DNA from: Phenylobacterium parvum
GTDB lineage: Bacteria; Pseudomonadota; Alphaproteobacteria; Caulobacterales; Caulobacteraceae
Direction of reading: 5' to 3'
NCBI RefSeq assembly: GCF_003150835.1
Contig: NZ_CP029479.1
Coordinates: 2,269,501 to 2,333,500, forward strand
DNA: 64,000 nt
Every line of letters starts with the position of its first letter. The first letter of the stretch is position 1. A model generated the notes under the pieces. The model had not been told where the DNA came from. It made no database searches and worked only from the letters and a program-made list of their open reading frames with translations. This document shows positions 55,843-64,000 of the stretch, in pieces. The translations under genes and the position numbers were made by a program.

Positions 55843-56983
55843 TCAGGGGGCCTCCAGCCAGGCCCTCACGCGTTCGATTTCCGCACCCGGGTCCTCTGCC
55901 GCCGCGACTGGCGGAAAATAGATGTCCGGGGGAATCCCTGCGGCGTCGACCAGTAGGTACGGCAGGCGAAGGGAGCGCGAGGTCGCATACCAAAGCAGCC
56001 GCTCGCCCGAAGGCAGCACCTGTGGCCTGAGGTTCGAATAGTCGAGGGATCCCGCCGTGCGCCGCCCGAACAGCTTGACGTTGTAGCTCTGACGCACCGA
56101 CAGCAGGAACTGGCGCACGCCTCGTCAATCATCACGCCGACCCGGCGCGGCGCCTCTCGGGGGGCGCGGTGGTCGCGCTCGACCGAGGCCGCTTCCTTGC
56201 GCCCGGGGGCAGGACGTAGTCGCCTGGGCGGGCGCCGCGCATGGCGTCGACCAGGGGCGCGACCGCAGCCGCGCAGGAAGCGTCCCCGTAGACCTCGCAG
56301 AGCCCGGCGGTGTTGGCGATGTTGGCGGGGGTGGACAGGAATTCCGCGCCCACCTCCATGCGCGGGCTGACCATGATGGCCTCCAGGAGGGAAGCGTAGG
56401 TCGAGTCGGAGCCTCCATCGTTGTCCCGGATGTCCAGGATCCAGTTGGGCGTCCGGTCGAGCCGGCGCCGCTGGGACACCAGGAGTGCTTCGAGGTGTTC
56501 CCGCTCAGCGGGGTCGAAGGTGGGCAGGGTGACCAGCACAGTCTTGTCCGAGAGCCAGCGCAGGGAGGCGAGGCCCGGTCGCGCAGGCGGTTCGGCCGGT
56601 AGGGTAGCGGCATCGCCCGGGGTCTTCCCCGGCGCCGGCGAGACGTCAATGTGTCCCGGCCGCCAGGCCCTCACATAGCGTTTCAGGATGGAGCGGCATT
56701 CGGCGCCGGTCGGGTCGGCGGCGATCCGGTCCCGCGCCTCGGCCATGGCCTTGTCCAGGGCTGGGCCGCCAAGCCTCCCGAGGTGCTCGGGGGCGCCGGT
56801 GTCGTTCTCCAGAAGGAAGCCCGGAATGAACTCCAGGTCCCTACGACAGGCCCCCTGCCCGTTCCCGGGATCGGCGGCCAGGGCGCGCGTCGTCGCCAGG
56901 GCGGACAGCCCTCCCGCCAGGGCGAGGGGGATCGCCAGGCACGCCCAACGACGCCAGGCGGCGTGTCTTCCGGTGGTCTCCAT
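55843..56983 (-). pseudogene. S41 family peptidase gene with two frameshifts
   Basis: An exported protein (signal peptide WACLAIPLALAGGLSALATTRALA) runs from ATG 56983 and shows the S41 core WILDIRDNDGGSDSTYASLLEAI. The first frame break is at the G-run 56205-56209, after which the sensible frame is GRKEAASVERDHRAPREAPR then RVGVMIDEACASS. A second break near 56110 shifts again to QFLLSVRQSYNVKLFGRRTA, ending LEAP. The reconstructed protein would be about 385 residues, normal for the family. The second break removes the residues after CASS, where family members have the catalytic serine and AE. It is probably non-functional, unless both breaks are sequencing errors. Confidence 0.85.
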
Positions 56984-57031
56984 CGCCTCAGGGTGAGCCA
57001 CCGGGACCAGGCTTGGCAAGAGGGGCGCCCC

Positions 57032-57150
57032 CTACTTGTCCGGCGCGGTGATCGGGCGGGCGTCCTCCCAGCGGTAGGGCAGGTTGTCGGGGGTCACCTG
57101 GACCTCGGTGGTGAATTTCAGCGGGGACTTGCCGCCGCTGGGATAGGTCA
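57032..57150 (-). pseudogene. C-terminal fragment of an unknown gene
   Basis: About 39 codons on the complementary strand read LTYPSGGKSPLKFTTEVQVT then PDNLPYRWEDARPITAPDK and TAG. This looks like the end of a beta-rich protein, yet it begins just after, and in a different frame from, the stop codon of the membrane protein gene at 57148. There is no start codon or ribosome binding site. It may be the remains of a gene whose 5' part was replaced by that membrane protein gene. No family is recognised. Confidence 0.45.
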
Positions 57151-57882
57151 GGCGGCGCGGCGGCGCCCGCGCCACAGGAACAAGAGGCCAAGCGCCATGA
57201 ACCAGAGCTGGATCCCGGTGGTCGAGAGCACGATCGACACGGGTGGCGCGATGCCGAAGAGTTCGAGCCCGGGAAGGGCCACGAGGGCGCCGGCCGCAAG
57301 GCCCGCCAGGCCCGCCCAGGCCGGGAGCTGGCGATCGCGCAGGATCAGCAGGCTGGCCGAGATCGCCCAGATCGCCGCGAAGGCGGCCACGCCCAGGGCC
57401 TCGCCGATGGCGCCGCCCCAGGAATTGATGGCGCCCTGAGTGGCTTCGATCGCCGTGCGGGCATCTGCAGAAAGGCCGGGCGCGGAATAGGCTTCCGCCA
57501 GGGCTGTACTGCCGGTCAGCCAGCGGAGGATGCCGATCGCCCGGGCGAGTGCGGAAGCCGCCGCCGCGCCAACGGCGACCAGGCCGAGAACGCCCAGCGG
57601 ACCCGGGCGGGAGGCCAGGCGCACGGTCAGGACGCCGGTCACCAGGAAGAGCAGGGAGTAGCCGAGGTAGAGGCCGTAACCGAGCCGAACGGCGTCGATC
57701 TGGGCCAGGAGCAGGGGCAGCATCCGCGCGGGCGGGTAGTCCAGGCTGTCCGGCCACTGGATCGCCCCGCCGAGCACGGCCATGGGCGCAAAGATGCTGA
57801 AGCCCTGGAGGAGGAGGACGATCCCGGCGAAGAGGAACAGGGTTCGGGAGGGCGGTGGGGCGGCGGTGTCATGGGAGGACAT
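57148..57882 (-). CDS. Predicted polytopic membrane protein, unknown
   Basis: 244 residues with about six to seven membrane helices: LFLFAGIVLLLQGFSIFAPMAVLGG, LGYGLYLGYSLLFLVTGVLTV, VLGLVAVGAAAASALARAIGIL, VAAFAAIWAISASLLIL, LAGLAAGALVALPGLELFGI and IQLWFMALGLLFLWRGRRRAA. The layout resembles DUF4386-like proteins of unknown role, but this is uncertain. AAGGG lies seven bases before the ATG. The final basic residues suggest a cytoplasmic C-terminus. Confidence 0.75.
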   Translation of the reverse strand: MSSHDTAAPPPSRTLFLFAGIVLLLQGFSIFAPMAVLGGAIQWPDSLDYPPARMLPLLLAQIDAVRLGYGLYLGYSLLFLVTGVLTVRLASRPGPLGVLGLVAVGAAAASALARAIGILRWLTGSTALAEAYSAPGLSADARTAIEATQGAINSWGGAIGEALGVAAFAAIWAISASLLILRDRQLPAWAGLAGLAAGALVALPGLELFGIAPPVSIVLSTTGIQLWFMALGLLFLWRGRRRAA

Positions 57883-57926
57883 GGGCGGGACCCTTCAGAT
57901 GGGGGTTGGGGGAAACGGGGTGCGCG

Positions 57927-58901
57927 TCAGCGTGCAGGCGCGCCGAAGCCGAGGTCACGGAGGGCCTGGGCCAGGGCCTGGCGGGGCGGGATGGCGGTCA
58001 GCTCTCCCACCCGGGTCGCCAGGCGGGCGCCGTCCAGGGCGTGAGGGACGCGCCAGAGATAGCTCATCTCGGCCACCGCCTTCAGGTTGGGGACAAAGGC
58101 GCCCATCAGCCGGATCACGCCCCAGGGCATGCCTCCCCGGCGGAAGCCGCGGGCGGGGGCCGCGCCGATGTCGGCGGCGGCGGCCTCGATGAGATCCAGC
58201 AGCTGGGCGCCGGTCAGGGTGTCGCCGGCGAAGTGCAGCGTCTCGAAGGCCGGCGTCCCGTCCTGGAGCGACCTTTCGGCCACCGCCACGAAGGCCCGGG
58301 CGAGGTCGGGCAGGTAGGCCCAGGCGTGCGGCAGGTCGAGGGGGCCGGGATAGACCAGCCGTCCCTTCGCCAGGTCCTTGACGATCGACAGGTCGAGCCA
58401 GGAGCCCTCGCCGGATCCGTAGAAGTCCCCGGCCCGGAGGACGACCGCGCGGAAGCCTCCCGCCTCGGCGCGTGCGCGCATCTCACCCTCCAGCGCGACC
58501 CTGAGCCGGCCCTTTGAGGTCGTCGGGTGCTCGGGCGTGTCCTCGGACAGCCGGGCGGGCATGGCCTCGCCGTAGCCATAGACATTCCCCGGCAGCATGA
58601 AGAGGGCGCCGAGCCGCTCAGCGACGTCCATGCCCTGGCGTCCGAGCGGCATGACCTGGGCCTCCCAGTCGGTGTAGGGCGGGTTGACCGCGTGGAGCAC
58701 GACCTCTGCGCCCACGGCGGCGGCGGCCAGGGCCTCTTTCTCGCCAAGGGCGATGTCCAGCGGCTCGGCGCCCGACGGCAGGGTCGGCTGGGCGCGGCGG
58801 GCCTGGGCCAGGACCCGCCATCCCGCATCGGCGAAGGCCTTTACGGCGGCGGCGCCGAAGCGGCCGTTGGCGCCGAGGACGAGGACGGTGCGGCGGGTCA
58901 T
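57927..58901 (-). CDS. NAD(P)-dependent epimerase/dehydratase family protein
   Basis: 324 residues, atypical extended SDR. VLVLGANGRFGAAAVKAFADAGW near the N-terminus has the GxNGxxG cofactor loop of the atypical branch. NVYGYGEAMP and GDFYGSGEGSWLDL follow, and AWAYLPDLARAFVAVAERS is conserved in NAD(P)-binding epimerases. The usual YxxxK is not obvious, so the enzyme may not be a standard epimerase. It is divergent from a LysR regulator 106 bases away, which probably controls it. Confidence 0.85.
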   Translation of the reverse strand: MTRRTVLVLGANGRFGAAAVKAFADAGWRVLAQARRAQPTLPSGAEPLDIALGEKEALAAAAVGAEVVLHAVNPPYTDWEAQVMPLGRQGMDVAERLGALFMLPGNVYGYGEAMPARLSEDTPEHPTTSKGRLRVALEGEMRARAEAGGFRAVVLRAGDFYGSGEGSWLDLSIVKDLAKGRLVYPGPLDLPHAWAYLPDLARAFVAVAERSLQDGTPAFETLHFAGDTLTGAQLLDLIEAAAADIGAAPARGFRRGGMPWGVIRLMGAFVPNLKAVAEMSYLWRVPHALDGARLATRVGELTAIPPRQALAQALRDLGFGAPAR

Positions 58902-58995
58902 GGGAAGCTCCTGTTGCGGCGCGGCGCGGGGCCGGTGAAGGCCAGACTGCGCCTCTCCCGGCCATCCGGCCATTTGCGATGTGCGTAACTGAGGT

Positions 58996-59009
58996 ATACG
59001 TTTTCGTAT
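58996..59009. promoter_or_regulatory. Palindromic operator candidate at the lysR start
   Basis: ATACG-TTTT-CGTAT is a perfect inverted repeat. It overlaps the ATG of the LysR gene and lies within the divergent promoter region, where LysR proteins bind T-N11-A-like palindromes to control themselves and the neighbour. It is a candidate autoregulatory site. Confidence 0.55.
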
Positions 59010-59934
59010 GTCCTCCACCCTGGCCGACCCCCGCCTCGACGCCTTCGACTGGACCCTGGTCCGGAGCTTCCTGGCCGTCCTGGACGCCGGCAGCCTGAGC
59101 GGCGCCGCCAAGCGGCTGGGCGCGCACCAGCCCACCCTGTCCCGGCAGGTGGCCCAGCTGGAGGCGCAGCTGGGGGCGCCCCTGTTCGAGCGCACCGGGC
59201 GTGGCGCGACGCCCACCGCCCTGGCCCTGGCCATCGCCGACGACGCCCGGGCCATGCAGGAGGGCGCCGAACGGCTGCGCCATCGTCTCACCCGGGCGCG
59301 GGCCGAGACCACCGGCGACGTCCGCATCACCACCAGCCAGGTGGCGGCCAGCTACCTGCTGCCGCCCGTCCTGGCGGCCCTTCAACTTGCCGAGCCCGGC
59401 ATCCGGGTCGAGCTGGTCGCCTCCAACGCCCTGTCCAACCTCATCCGGCGGGAGGCCGACATCGCCGTGCGAATGGCGCGCCCGGCCCAGGGTTCCCTGG
59501 TGGCCCGAAAGCTGGCGGATATCCCCATCGTCGCCTGCGCACACCGGGACTATCTCGCCCGGGCCGGGACGCCGGAGGTCCCCGGGGACCTCCTCCGCCA
59601 CCGGCTGGTGGGCTATGACCGGGACGAGACGATGGTGCGGGGGTTGGCCGCCGGCGGCCTGCCGGTCACCCGCGAGAACTTCCACATCCTGACCGACGAC
59701 CAGTTGGCCTACGGTCGGCTCCTGGCGGCGGGCGCCGGCGTGGGCTTCGTCGCCGGCTACAACCTGTCCTTCCTCTCCGGCGTGGTGCAGGTCCTGCCGG
59801 ACCTGCGGATCCCGCCCCTGCCCTGCTGGCTGGTCACCCACCGGGAAATCCGCGGCAATCCCCTGGTGCGGCGCACCTTCGACTTCCTGGCGGAGCAGAT
59901 CCCGGCCGCACTCGAAGGGATGAGCGCCCGCTGA
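59008..59934 (+). CDS. LysR family transcriptional regulator
   Basis: 308 residues. The N-terminal helix-turn-helix reads FDWTLVRSFLAVLDAGSLSGAAKRLGAHQPTLSRQVAQLEAQLGAPLFER, and a periplasmic-binding-protein-like effector domain covers about residues 95-300. It is divergent from the epimerase-like gene, which it probably regulates together with itself. A perfect palindrome overlaps the start codon. The only Shine-Dalgarno-like sequence, GAGG, lies about 13 bases upstream, so initiation is weak or assisted. Confidence 0.92.
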   Translation: MSSTLADPRLDAFDWTLVRSFLAVLDAGSLSGAAKRLGAHQPTLSRQVAQLEAQLGAPLFERTGRGATPTALALAIADDARAMQEGAERLRHRLTRARAETTGDVRITTSQVAASYLLPPVLAALQLAEPGIRVELVASNALSNLIRREADIAVRMARPAQGSLVARKLADIPIVACAHRDYLARAGTPEVPGDLLRHRLVGYDRDETMVRGLAAGGLPVTRENFHILTDDQLAYGRLLAAGAGVGFVAGYNLSFLSGVVQVLPDLRIPPLPCWLVTHREIRGNPLVRRTFDFLAEQIPAALEGMSAR

Positions 59935-59938
59935 GCGC

Positions 59939-61369
59939 CTAGGCCCGACCGAAGACCCCCAGCTCCGCCCGGCGACCGAAGACCAGGCGGTTCACCGCGA
60001 GGCCCACGCCCAGGCAGGCGATCAGCGTCACCAGCATCAGGTGGATGTAGTGGACCGGCGTCCAGACGAAGGTGAAGACGGCGTAGAGGCCGACACCGAA
60101 GCCCACGGCGGCCATGGCGGCCCGGGCGTCCACGTTGCGGAAGACCAGCCCCAGGATGAAGGCCGACAGGATGGGCATGGAGAGCAGGCCGTTCAGCTGC
60201 TGCACCAGGTTGATGATCGAGGCGGCGCCGGAATAGACCGGCACCAGGGCGATCGACAGCGCCATGAAGGCCAGGGAGATCACGGTGTTCAGCCGCTTCA
60301 CGTCCGGGTTGGGTGCGATGTAGGGCTCGTGCAGGTCGCAGACATAGAGGGTGACCGACGAGTTCAGCACCGAGGTGTAGCTGGTCAGGACGGCGGCGGC
60401 CATGAAGGCGGCGAAGGCGCCCGAGAGCCAGGAGGGCATGACCTCCGCCACCACCCGGCCATAGGTCGCGTCGCCGATGTCGCCGAACAGCTTGTAGGCG
60501 CAGACCCCGGGGATCACCACGATGGCCGGCACGAAGAGGATGCGGATGACGATGGCCGCGAACACCCCCTTCTGCCCCTCGCGCAGGGTGGGGGCGGCCA
60601 TGGCCCTCTGGGTGATGGTCTGGTTGGTGGACCAGTAGAACATCTGGATGAAGATCATCCCGGTCAGCAGGGTCGGCCAGGGGATGGGGCTGTCGGGCCC
60701 GCCGATCATGCTGAGACGCTCCGGCGGGATGCCCGAGAAATCGAAGCCGATGGCCGCCATGGCCAGCACGGTCACCGCCGCCGCCATGCCTAGGACGCCC
60801 ACCCCCGACAGGGTGTCGTAGACCGCCACGGCGCGCAGGCCCCCCAGCACGGTGTAGGCCGCCCCCACGGCGGCGATGCCGCCCGCCAGGACCATCAGGG
60901 GCGGGGTGCCCTCGAACATGGTCGAGAGGAAGAGGGCGCCCGTGTAGGTCATGATCGGCAGGTAGATGAAGACATTGCCCAGCAGGAACAGGAGCGAGAC
61001 CGTCGCCCTCAGCCCCTTCGACCCGTACTTGCGCTCGAGCAGCTCTGTCGTCGTGGTGCAGTTGTTGCGGTAGTAGATGGGCAGGAAGACCAGGGCCAGC
61101 ATGGCCAGGCCCGCCACGGCGGCGAGCTCCCACCAGGCCAGCAGCAGCATCTGGTTGCCGTTCATGCCCACCAGCTGGTCGGTGGACAGGTTGGTCAGGG
61201 TGATGGAGCCGGCGACGAAGGGCCAGGACAGGTTCCGCCCGGCCAGGAAGTACTCGCTGTTGCTGTCGGTGGAGCGCCCGCCCATCCGACGCACCTGCCA
61301 CCAGGTGGCCAGGGCCATCAGCCCGGTCAGGACGGCGAAGACGCCCCACTGGATCGCGTTGGATGTCAT
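59939..61369 (-). CDS. Sodium:solute symporter family protein
   Basis: 476 residues with about 13 membrane helices. NSEYFLAGRNLSWPFVAGSI and TNLSTDQLVGMNG near 38-68 include the first helix and its unwound segment, which carry the sodium and substrate sites in SSS transporters. YWSTNQTITQRAMAAPTLREGQKG near 260 is also family-typical, resembling the sugar/inositol branch. The substrate is unknown. It is convergent with lysR (4 bases apart). The next genes downstream in the same direction encode unrelated products. Confidence 0.9.
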   Translation of the reverse strand: MTSNAIQWGVFAVLTGLMALATWWQVRRMGGRSTDSNSEYFLAGRNLSWPFVAGSITLTNLSTDQLVGMNGNQMLLLAWWELAAVAGLAMLALVFLPIYYRNNCTTTTELLERKYGSKGLRATVSLLFLLGNVFIYLPIMTYTGALFLSTMFEGTPPLMVLAGGIAAVGAAYTVLGGLRAVAVYDTLSGVGVLGMAAAVTVLAMAAIGFDFSGIPPERLSMIGGPDSPIPWPTLLTGMIFIQMFYWSTNQTITQRAMAAPTLREGQKGVFAAIVIRILFVPAIVVIPGVCAYKLFGDIGDATYGRVVAEVMPSWLSGAFAAFMAAAVLTSYTSVLNSSVTLYVCDLHEPYIAPNPDVKRLNTVISLAFMALSIALVPVYSGAASIINLVQQLNGLLSMPILSAFILGLVFRNVDARAAMAAVGFGVGLYAVFTFVWTPVHYIHLMLVTLIACLGVGLAVNRLVFGRRAELGVFGRA

Positions 61370-61435
61370 GCCTGGCCGCCCCCCAACGGCGAGGCCAGTC
61401 TAGGCGGAACCGGCGCCGAACGCCAACCGGAGGCG

Positions 61436-62521
61436 TCAGCCGCCTGGCCGGCCTGCAGGCGGCATGGACCGGATCCAGTCGCGGATGAGCGCCACGCCCT
61501 CCTCATGCACCAGGGCGCGGCCCAGTTCGGGCATCATGACGCCGGGCTCGCCCGAGGCCATGCGGAAGGCCAGGATGGAGCGCTCGGGATGTCCGGGATC
61601 GATGGCCACGGCCAGGTCGCCCGAGCCCCGGCCGGCGGCCACCGGGGGCTTGCCGACGCCCAGGGCGGCGGGGCGGGTCTCCTCGGCGGTCAGGAAGAGG
61701 CCCGAATTGCTCGCCGAGCCCGAGGGGTTGTGGCAGTGGCCGCAGTTGATGTCGAGATAGGCCCGGGCGCGGGCCTCCAGGGGCTGGGCGGCGTCGTTCC
61801 AGGCGGCGAGGCGGGGCATGGCCTCCGGGGCGGGGGCGCCATCGAGCAGGCCGGCCCGGCCCCAGAGGGCCAGCAGGTTGGCGCGGCCGCCGCCGGCCAG
61901 CGCCACCTCATGGTTCAGGTTCCGGGCCTTGGGGCCGATGGGGGCGACCGCGCCGTCGAGCTGGTGGCAGGTCTTGCACTGGTTCTGGTTGGGCACGGCG
62001 TAGTCCAGGGCGACCTCGCGGCCCGCAGGGTCGGTGAAGCGGACCGGCAGGCGGGCGCCGGCGCGCTTCAGGACCGCCTCCGTGCCCTCGGCGTTCCAGA
62101 CATAGGTCTGGGCCGTCCAGCCCGAGGCCTTGTGGACCAGCAGGCGGGTCTCGACCTTGCGCACCTCGCGGTCGGGGCGACGCAGGTCGGCGGGATAGGC
62201 GAAGGTCTTCACCAGGACGGCGCCCACCGGGAAGTCCAGGATCCCTGTCGGCGTGTAGCCGATCCGCTGGCCCGGCGGGGTGAAGACGAAGCGGGCCTTC
62301 TCGGCATGGTCGGTGAACAGAGGCGTGGCGAGGTCGTAGGGCGCCACCCGACCGTTAGGCCGGTCCGCGCCGGCGTCCAGGAAGAGGCGATAGTCGGACA
62401 GGCGGGGGGCCGGCGCATCCGCGAGCACGACCTCCAGGTCGACCCCCGGCGCCGGCGCGGCCGCGCCCAGGCCCATCAGGGCCGAGAGCAGGACGGCCGG
62501 CAGGAAAAGGCCGCGCCTCAC
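61436..62521 (-). CDS. SO2930-type diheme c-type cytochrome
   Basis: 361 residues. A signal peptide (LFLPAVLLSALMGLGAAAP) precedes two heme-binding motifs, CKTCH at 182-186 and CGHCH at 260-264. FLDAGADRPNGRVAPYDLATPLFTDHAEK near 48 and PVGAVLVKTFAYP are hallmarks of the SO2930-type family, which co-occurs with the beta-helix protein encoded upstream. It is a periplasmic electron-transfer or sensor protein whose role is unknown. The GTG start overlaps the upstream stop codon (GTGA). Confidence 0.9.
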   Translation of the reverse strand: MRRGLFLPAVLLSALMGLGAAAPAPGVDLEVVLADAPAPRLSDYRLFLDAGADRPNGRVAPYDLATPLFTDHAEKARFVFTPPGQRIGYTPTGILDFPVGAVLVKTFAYPADLRRPDREVRKVETRLLVHKASGWTAQTYVWNAEGTEAVLKRAGARLPVRFTDPAGREVALDYAVPNQNQCKTCHQLDGAVAPIGPKARNLNHEVALAGGGRANLLALWGRAGLLDGAPAPEAMPRLAAWNDAAQPLEARARAYLDINCGHCHNPSGSASNSGLFLTAEETRPAALGVGKPPVAAGRGSGDLAVAIDPGHPERSILAFRMASGEPGVMMPELGRALVHEEGVALIRDWIRSMPPAGRPGG

Positions 62522-63719
62522 GGGCGGGCGGCCTCCAGGCTCACCGCAGGGGGCTCGGCGAGGGCGGCGTCGACCACCGAGGCGCTGACGGTCGGGGCGG
62601 CGGCGTCGACCCGGCCCGGCCCCGGAAGGTTGAGGTTGAGGACCGGGCCGTCGGCCAGGCGCACCTTGACCTCGGTGGGCTTGCCGGCGGCGGCGCGTAC
62701 CCCGTCCCAGACGACGGGCGGCAGGGGCCCGCCCAGGGCCTTGGCGATCTCCGGGCCGCCGGGGAACCTGGGGTCCCAGCCGTTACGGCCAAACCGGTTG
62801 TCGCGGACGACGATGTCTCGCGGCAGGGGTTGTAGGCCGGGTCGTTGAAGGCCTGGGTGTAGCTGACCAGCAGGACCCCGGCGCTCTGGTTGCCGGAAAC
62901 CTCGTTCCCGAAGACGTGGATGTTGCGGTTGGCCATGACCATCACGCCCGTCCCGGTGGGCACGCTGGCGACGATGTTGCCCTTGGGGGCGAAGTTGGGG
63001 GTGTCGTTGTCCACCACCCGGTTGTTGAACACCCGGGTGGAGTGGCCGCCCATCTGGGGCAGGTTGGGCAGGTCGAAGACCAGGATTCCGCCGGCGTTGC
63101 GGGTGGCGACGTTGTCGTGGACGTCGGCGAACATGGAGTTCTCGATCTCGATCCCGGCGACGTTGAACTCGGCCCGGCTGTTGCGGACGACGATGTGCCT
63201 GGACTGGCCCACATAGATGCCGGCGTCCGAGGCCCCGCGCACGGTCACCCCGTCGATCAGCACCCTCTGGGAGGAGACCGGATAGACCCCGTAGGCGCCG
63301 TTGGTCTCCTTCGGCCCGCCGGTCCACTCCACGCGCAGGTTGAGGTAGCGGATGTCGTCGGCCCCCTTGGACTTGATCCCGTCGCCGCGGGTGTCCTCCA
63401 CCGCAAGGTCCTTCACCGTGACGCGGTCGGAGGTGATGAGGAGGCCCTCGCCCGACCCCTTCTGGCCCTTGAAGGACAGGATGGTGGCGCCGGGGCCGGC
63501 GCCGGCGACGGTGACCCCGTCGACATCCAGGGACAGGCCGTCGGTCAGGTCATAGCGACCGGCGGCGATCCGGACGGTGTCGCCGGGTTTCGCATCGAGG
63601 AGGGCGGTCTGCAGCCGCTCCTGGGCGTCGGGGCCGGGCGCCACGGCCAGGGTGGCGGCGTGGGCGAGGGCTGGCGCCGCCAGCAGGACGACGGCGAGCG
63701 CAAAGGTGGTCCTGGACAT
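62518..63719 (-). pseudogene. Exported parallel beta-helix protein, frameshifted near the 3' end
   Basis: From ATG 63719 an exported protein (TFALAVVLLAAPALAHAATL) reads AAGRYDLTDGLSLDVDGVTV and successive right-handed beta-helix coils (VTVKDLAVEDTRGDGIKSKG, IVVRNSRAEFNVAGIEIENS, IHVFGNEVSGNQSAGVLLVS). After FNDPAYNP the frame breaks at the G-run 62826-62829. One more base would continue into LPRDIVVRDNRFGRNGWDP and the normal end at 62518, overlapping the cytochrome start. Proteins of this kind travel with SO2930-type cytochromes. If the break is a sequencing error the gene is intact. Confidence 0.85.
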
Positions 63720-63875
63720 GGCTTCCCCCGGGAAGGCCCTGGCGACACGGATGGCCGGGCTTTTGCGGGGGCATGTTACGGCCTGAAGGCGGCCTGTCCA
63801 GCGGCCGGGTCGGCCCGCTTGCCCGGCCCTGATGGCAGACTTACGGTCTTCGGACATCCTTGCCGGAGCGTCCCC

Positions 63876-64000
63876 ATGACCCGCAGGCCCCGCCTGGCCG
63901 CCCTCGCCACCCTGGCGGGCCTGACCACCCTCACCCTCGGCGCCAGGCGCGCCGCCGCAGCCCCGCAAGACCGCTACGCCGACAACGGCGGAGTCAGGAT
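63876..64000 (+). CDS. Exported protein, probable alpha/beta-hydrolase, 3' end outside window
   Basis: Only 41 residues are visible. MTRRPRLAALATLAGLTTLT then LGARRAAAAPQ forms a signal peptide with an alanine-rich cleavage site. The mature start DRYADNGGVRI is the usual opening strand (YxDNGGVxI) of alpha/beta-hydrolases, but the fold cannot be confirmed from this length. It is divergent from the beta-helix gene with 156 bases between them. Confidence 0.55.
   Translation, partial: MTRRPRLAALATLAGLTTLTLGARRAAAAPQDRYADNGGVR

Noticed and set aside
61505..62848. 447-residue plus-strand frame opposite the diheme cytochrome
   Set aside because: The minus strand carries two heme motifs and a signal peptide; the plus-strand product has low-complexity composition.

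Overview
The window is a stretch of high-GC alphaproteobacterial chromosome, most likely from the Caulobacterales (Phenylobacterium/Caulobacter-like). Supporting signs are a COQ9 gene divergent from rpsU, an SOS box of the alphaproteobacterial GAAC-N7-GAAC type in front of an imuA-imuB-dnaE2 mutasome, a divergent promoter region with three GANTC (CcrM) sites and CtrA-like half-sites, a serC-serA pair behind a structured leader, and a long TonB-dependent receptor. The genus is inferred from gene content, not proven.

Layout. 1-14257 is a surface-polysaccharide locus: two paralogous repeat-bearing glycosyltransferases, a left-edge glycosyltransferase, a sulfotransferase with a coiled-coil tail, a polyprenyl-phosphate-type GT2 with DUF2304, epimerase, GT-C-like membrane protein, lipoprotein and SMR-type flippase, a Wzm/Wzt-type ABC exporter and a two-domain GT2. 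14254-21654 is mostly housekeeping: an M20 peptidase, COQ9, rpsU, ftsH, folP, an SDR, thiD, and a nucleotidyltransferase gene broken by one stop codon. 22032-24994 holds a hybrid histidine kinase, a cell-cycle-looking promoter region, a small conserved protein and an AT-richer membrane-protein gene whose ribosome binding site lies inside a terminator hairpin. 25011-38391 carries serine synthesis (serC, serA), the SOS mutasome, an esterase, pyruvate kinase and glucokinase.

38612-44789 is an acyl-CoA catabolic block (enoyl-CoA hydratase, acyl-CoA dehydrogenase, CoA transferase, thiolase plus DUF35 partner), interrupted by a P-loop kinase and a 49-residue entericidin. 45073-46998 has two exported proteins and an RraA-like protein. 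A tRNA-Ser(CGA) at 47095 is followed by about 1.1 kb of lower-GC DNA with a compact three-gene operon of unknown function and a perfect 16-bp inverted repeat. 48500-55785 holds a P450, cupin, thioesterase, a P450 C-terminal relic, a TonB-dependent receptor and a PhyH-type dioxygenase. 55843-64000 holds an S41 peptidase pseudogene, gene fragments, an epimerase/LysR pair, a sodium symporter, a diheme cytochrome with its (frameshifted) beta-helix partner, and the start of an exported protein.

A mosaic family of GC-rich intergenic repeats, built on CTCCCCCTTGGGGGAG-like palindromes bounded by TTGACCCCCTC and its complement, fills eight intergenic spaces. Several genes are broken (21085, 51615, 55843, 62518). 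The breaks at 56205 and 62826 are in homopolymers, so sequencing error must be excluded first. No single feature can be declared a new system from sequence alone. The best candidates for something undescribed are the tRNA-adjacent operon, the intergenic repeat family and the sequestered-RBS gene at 24566.
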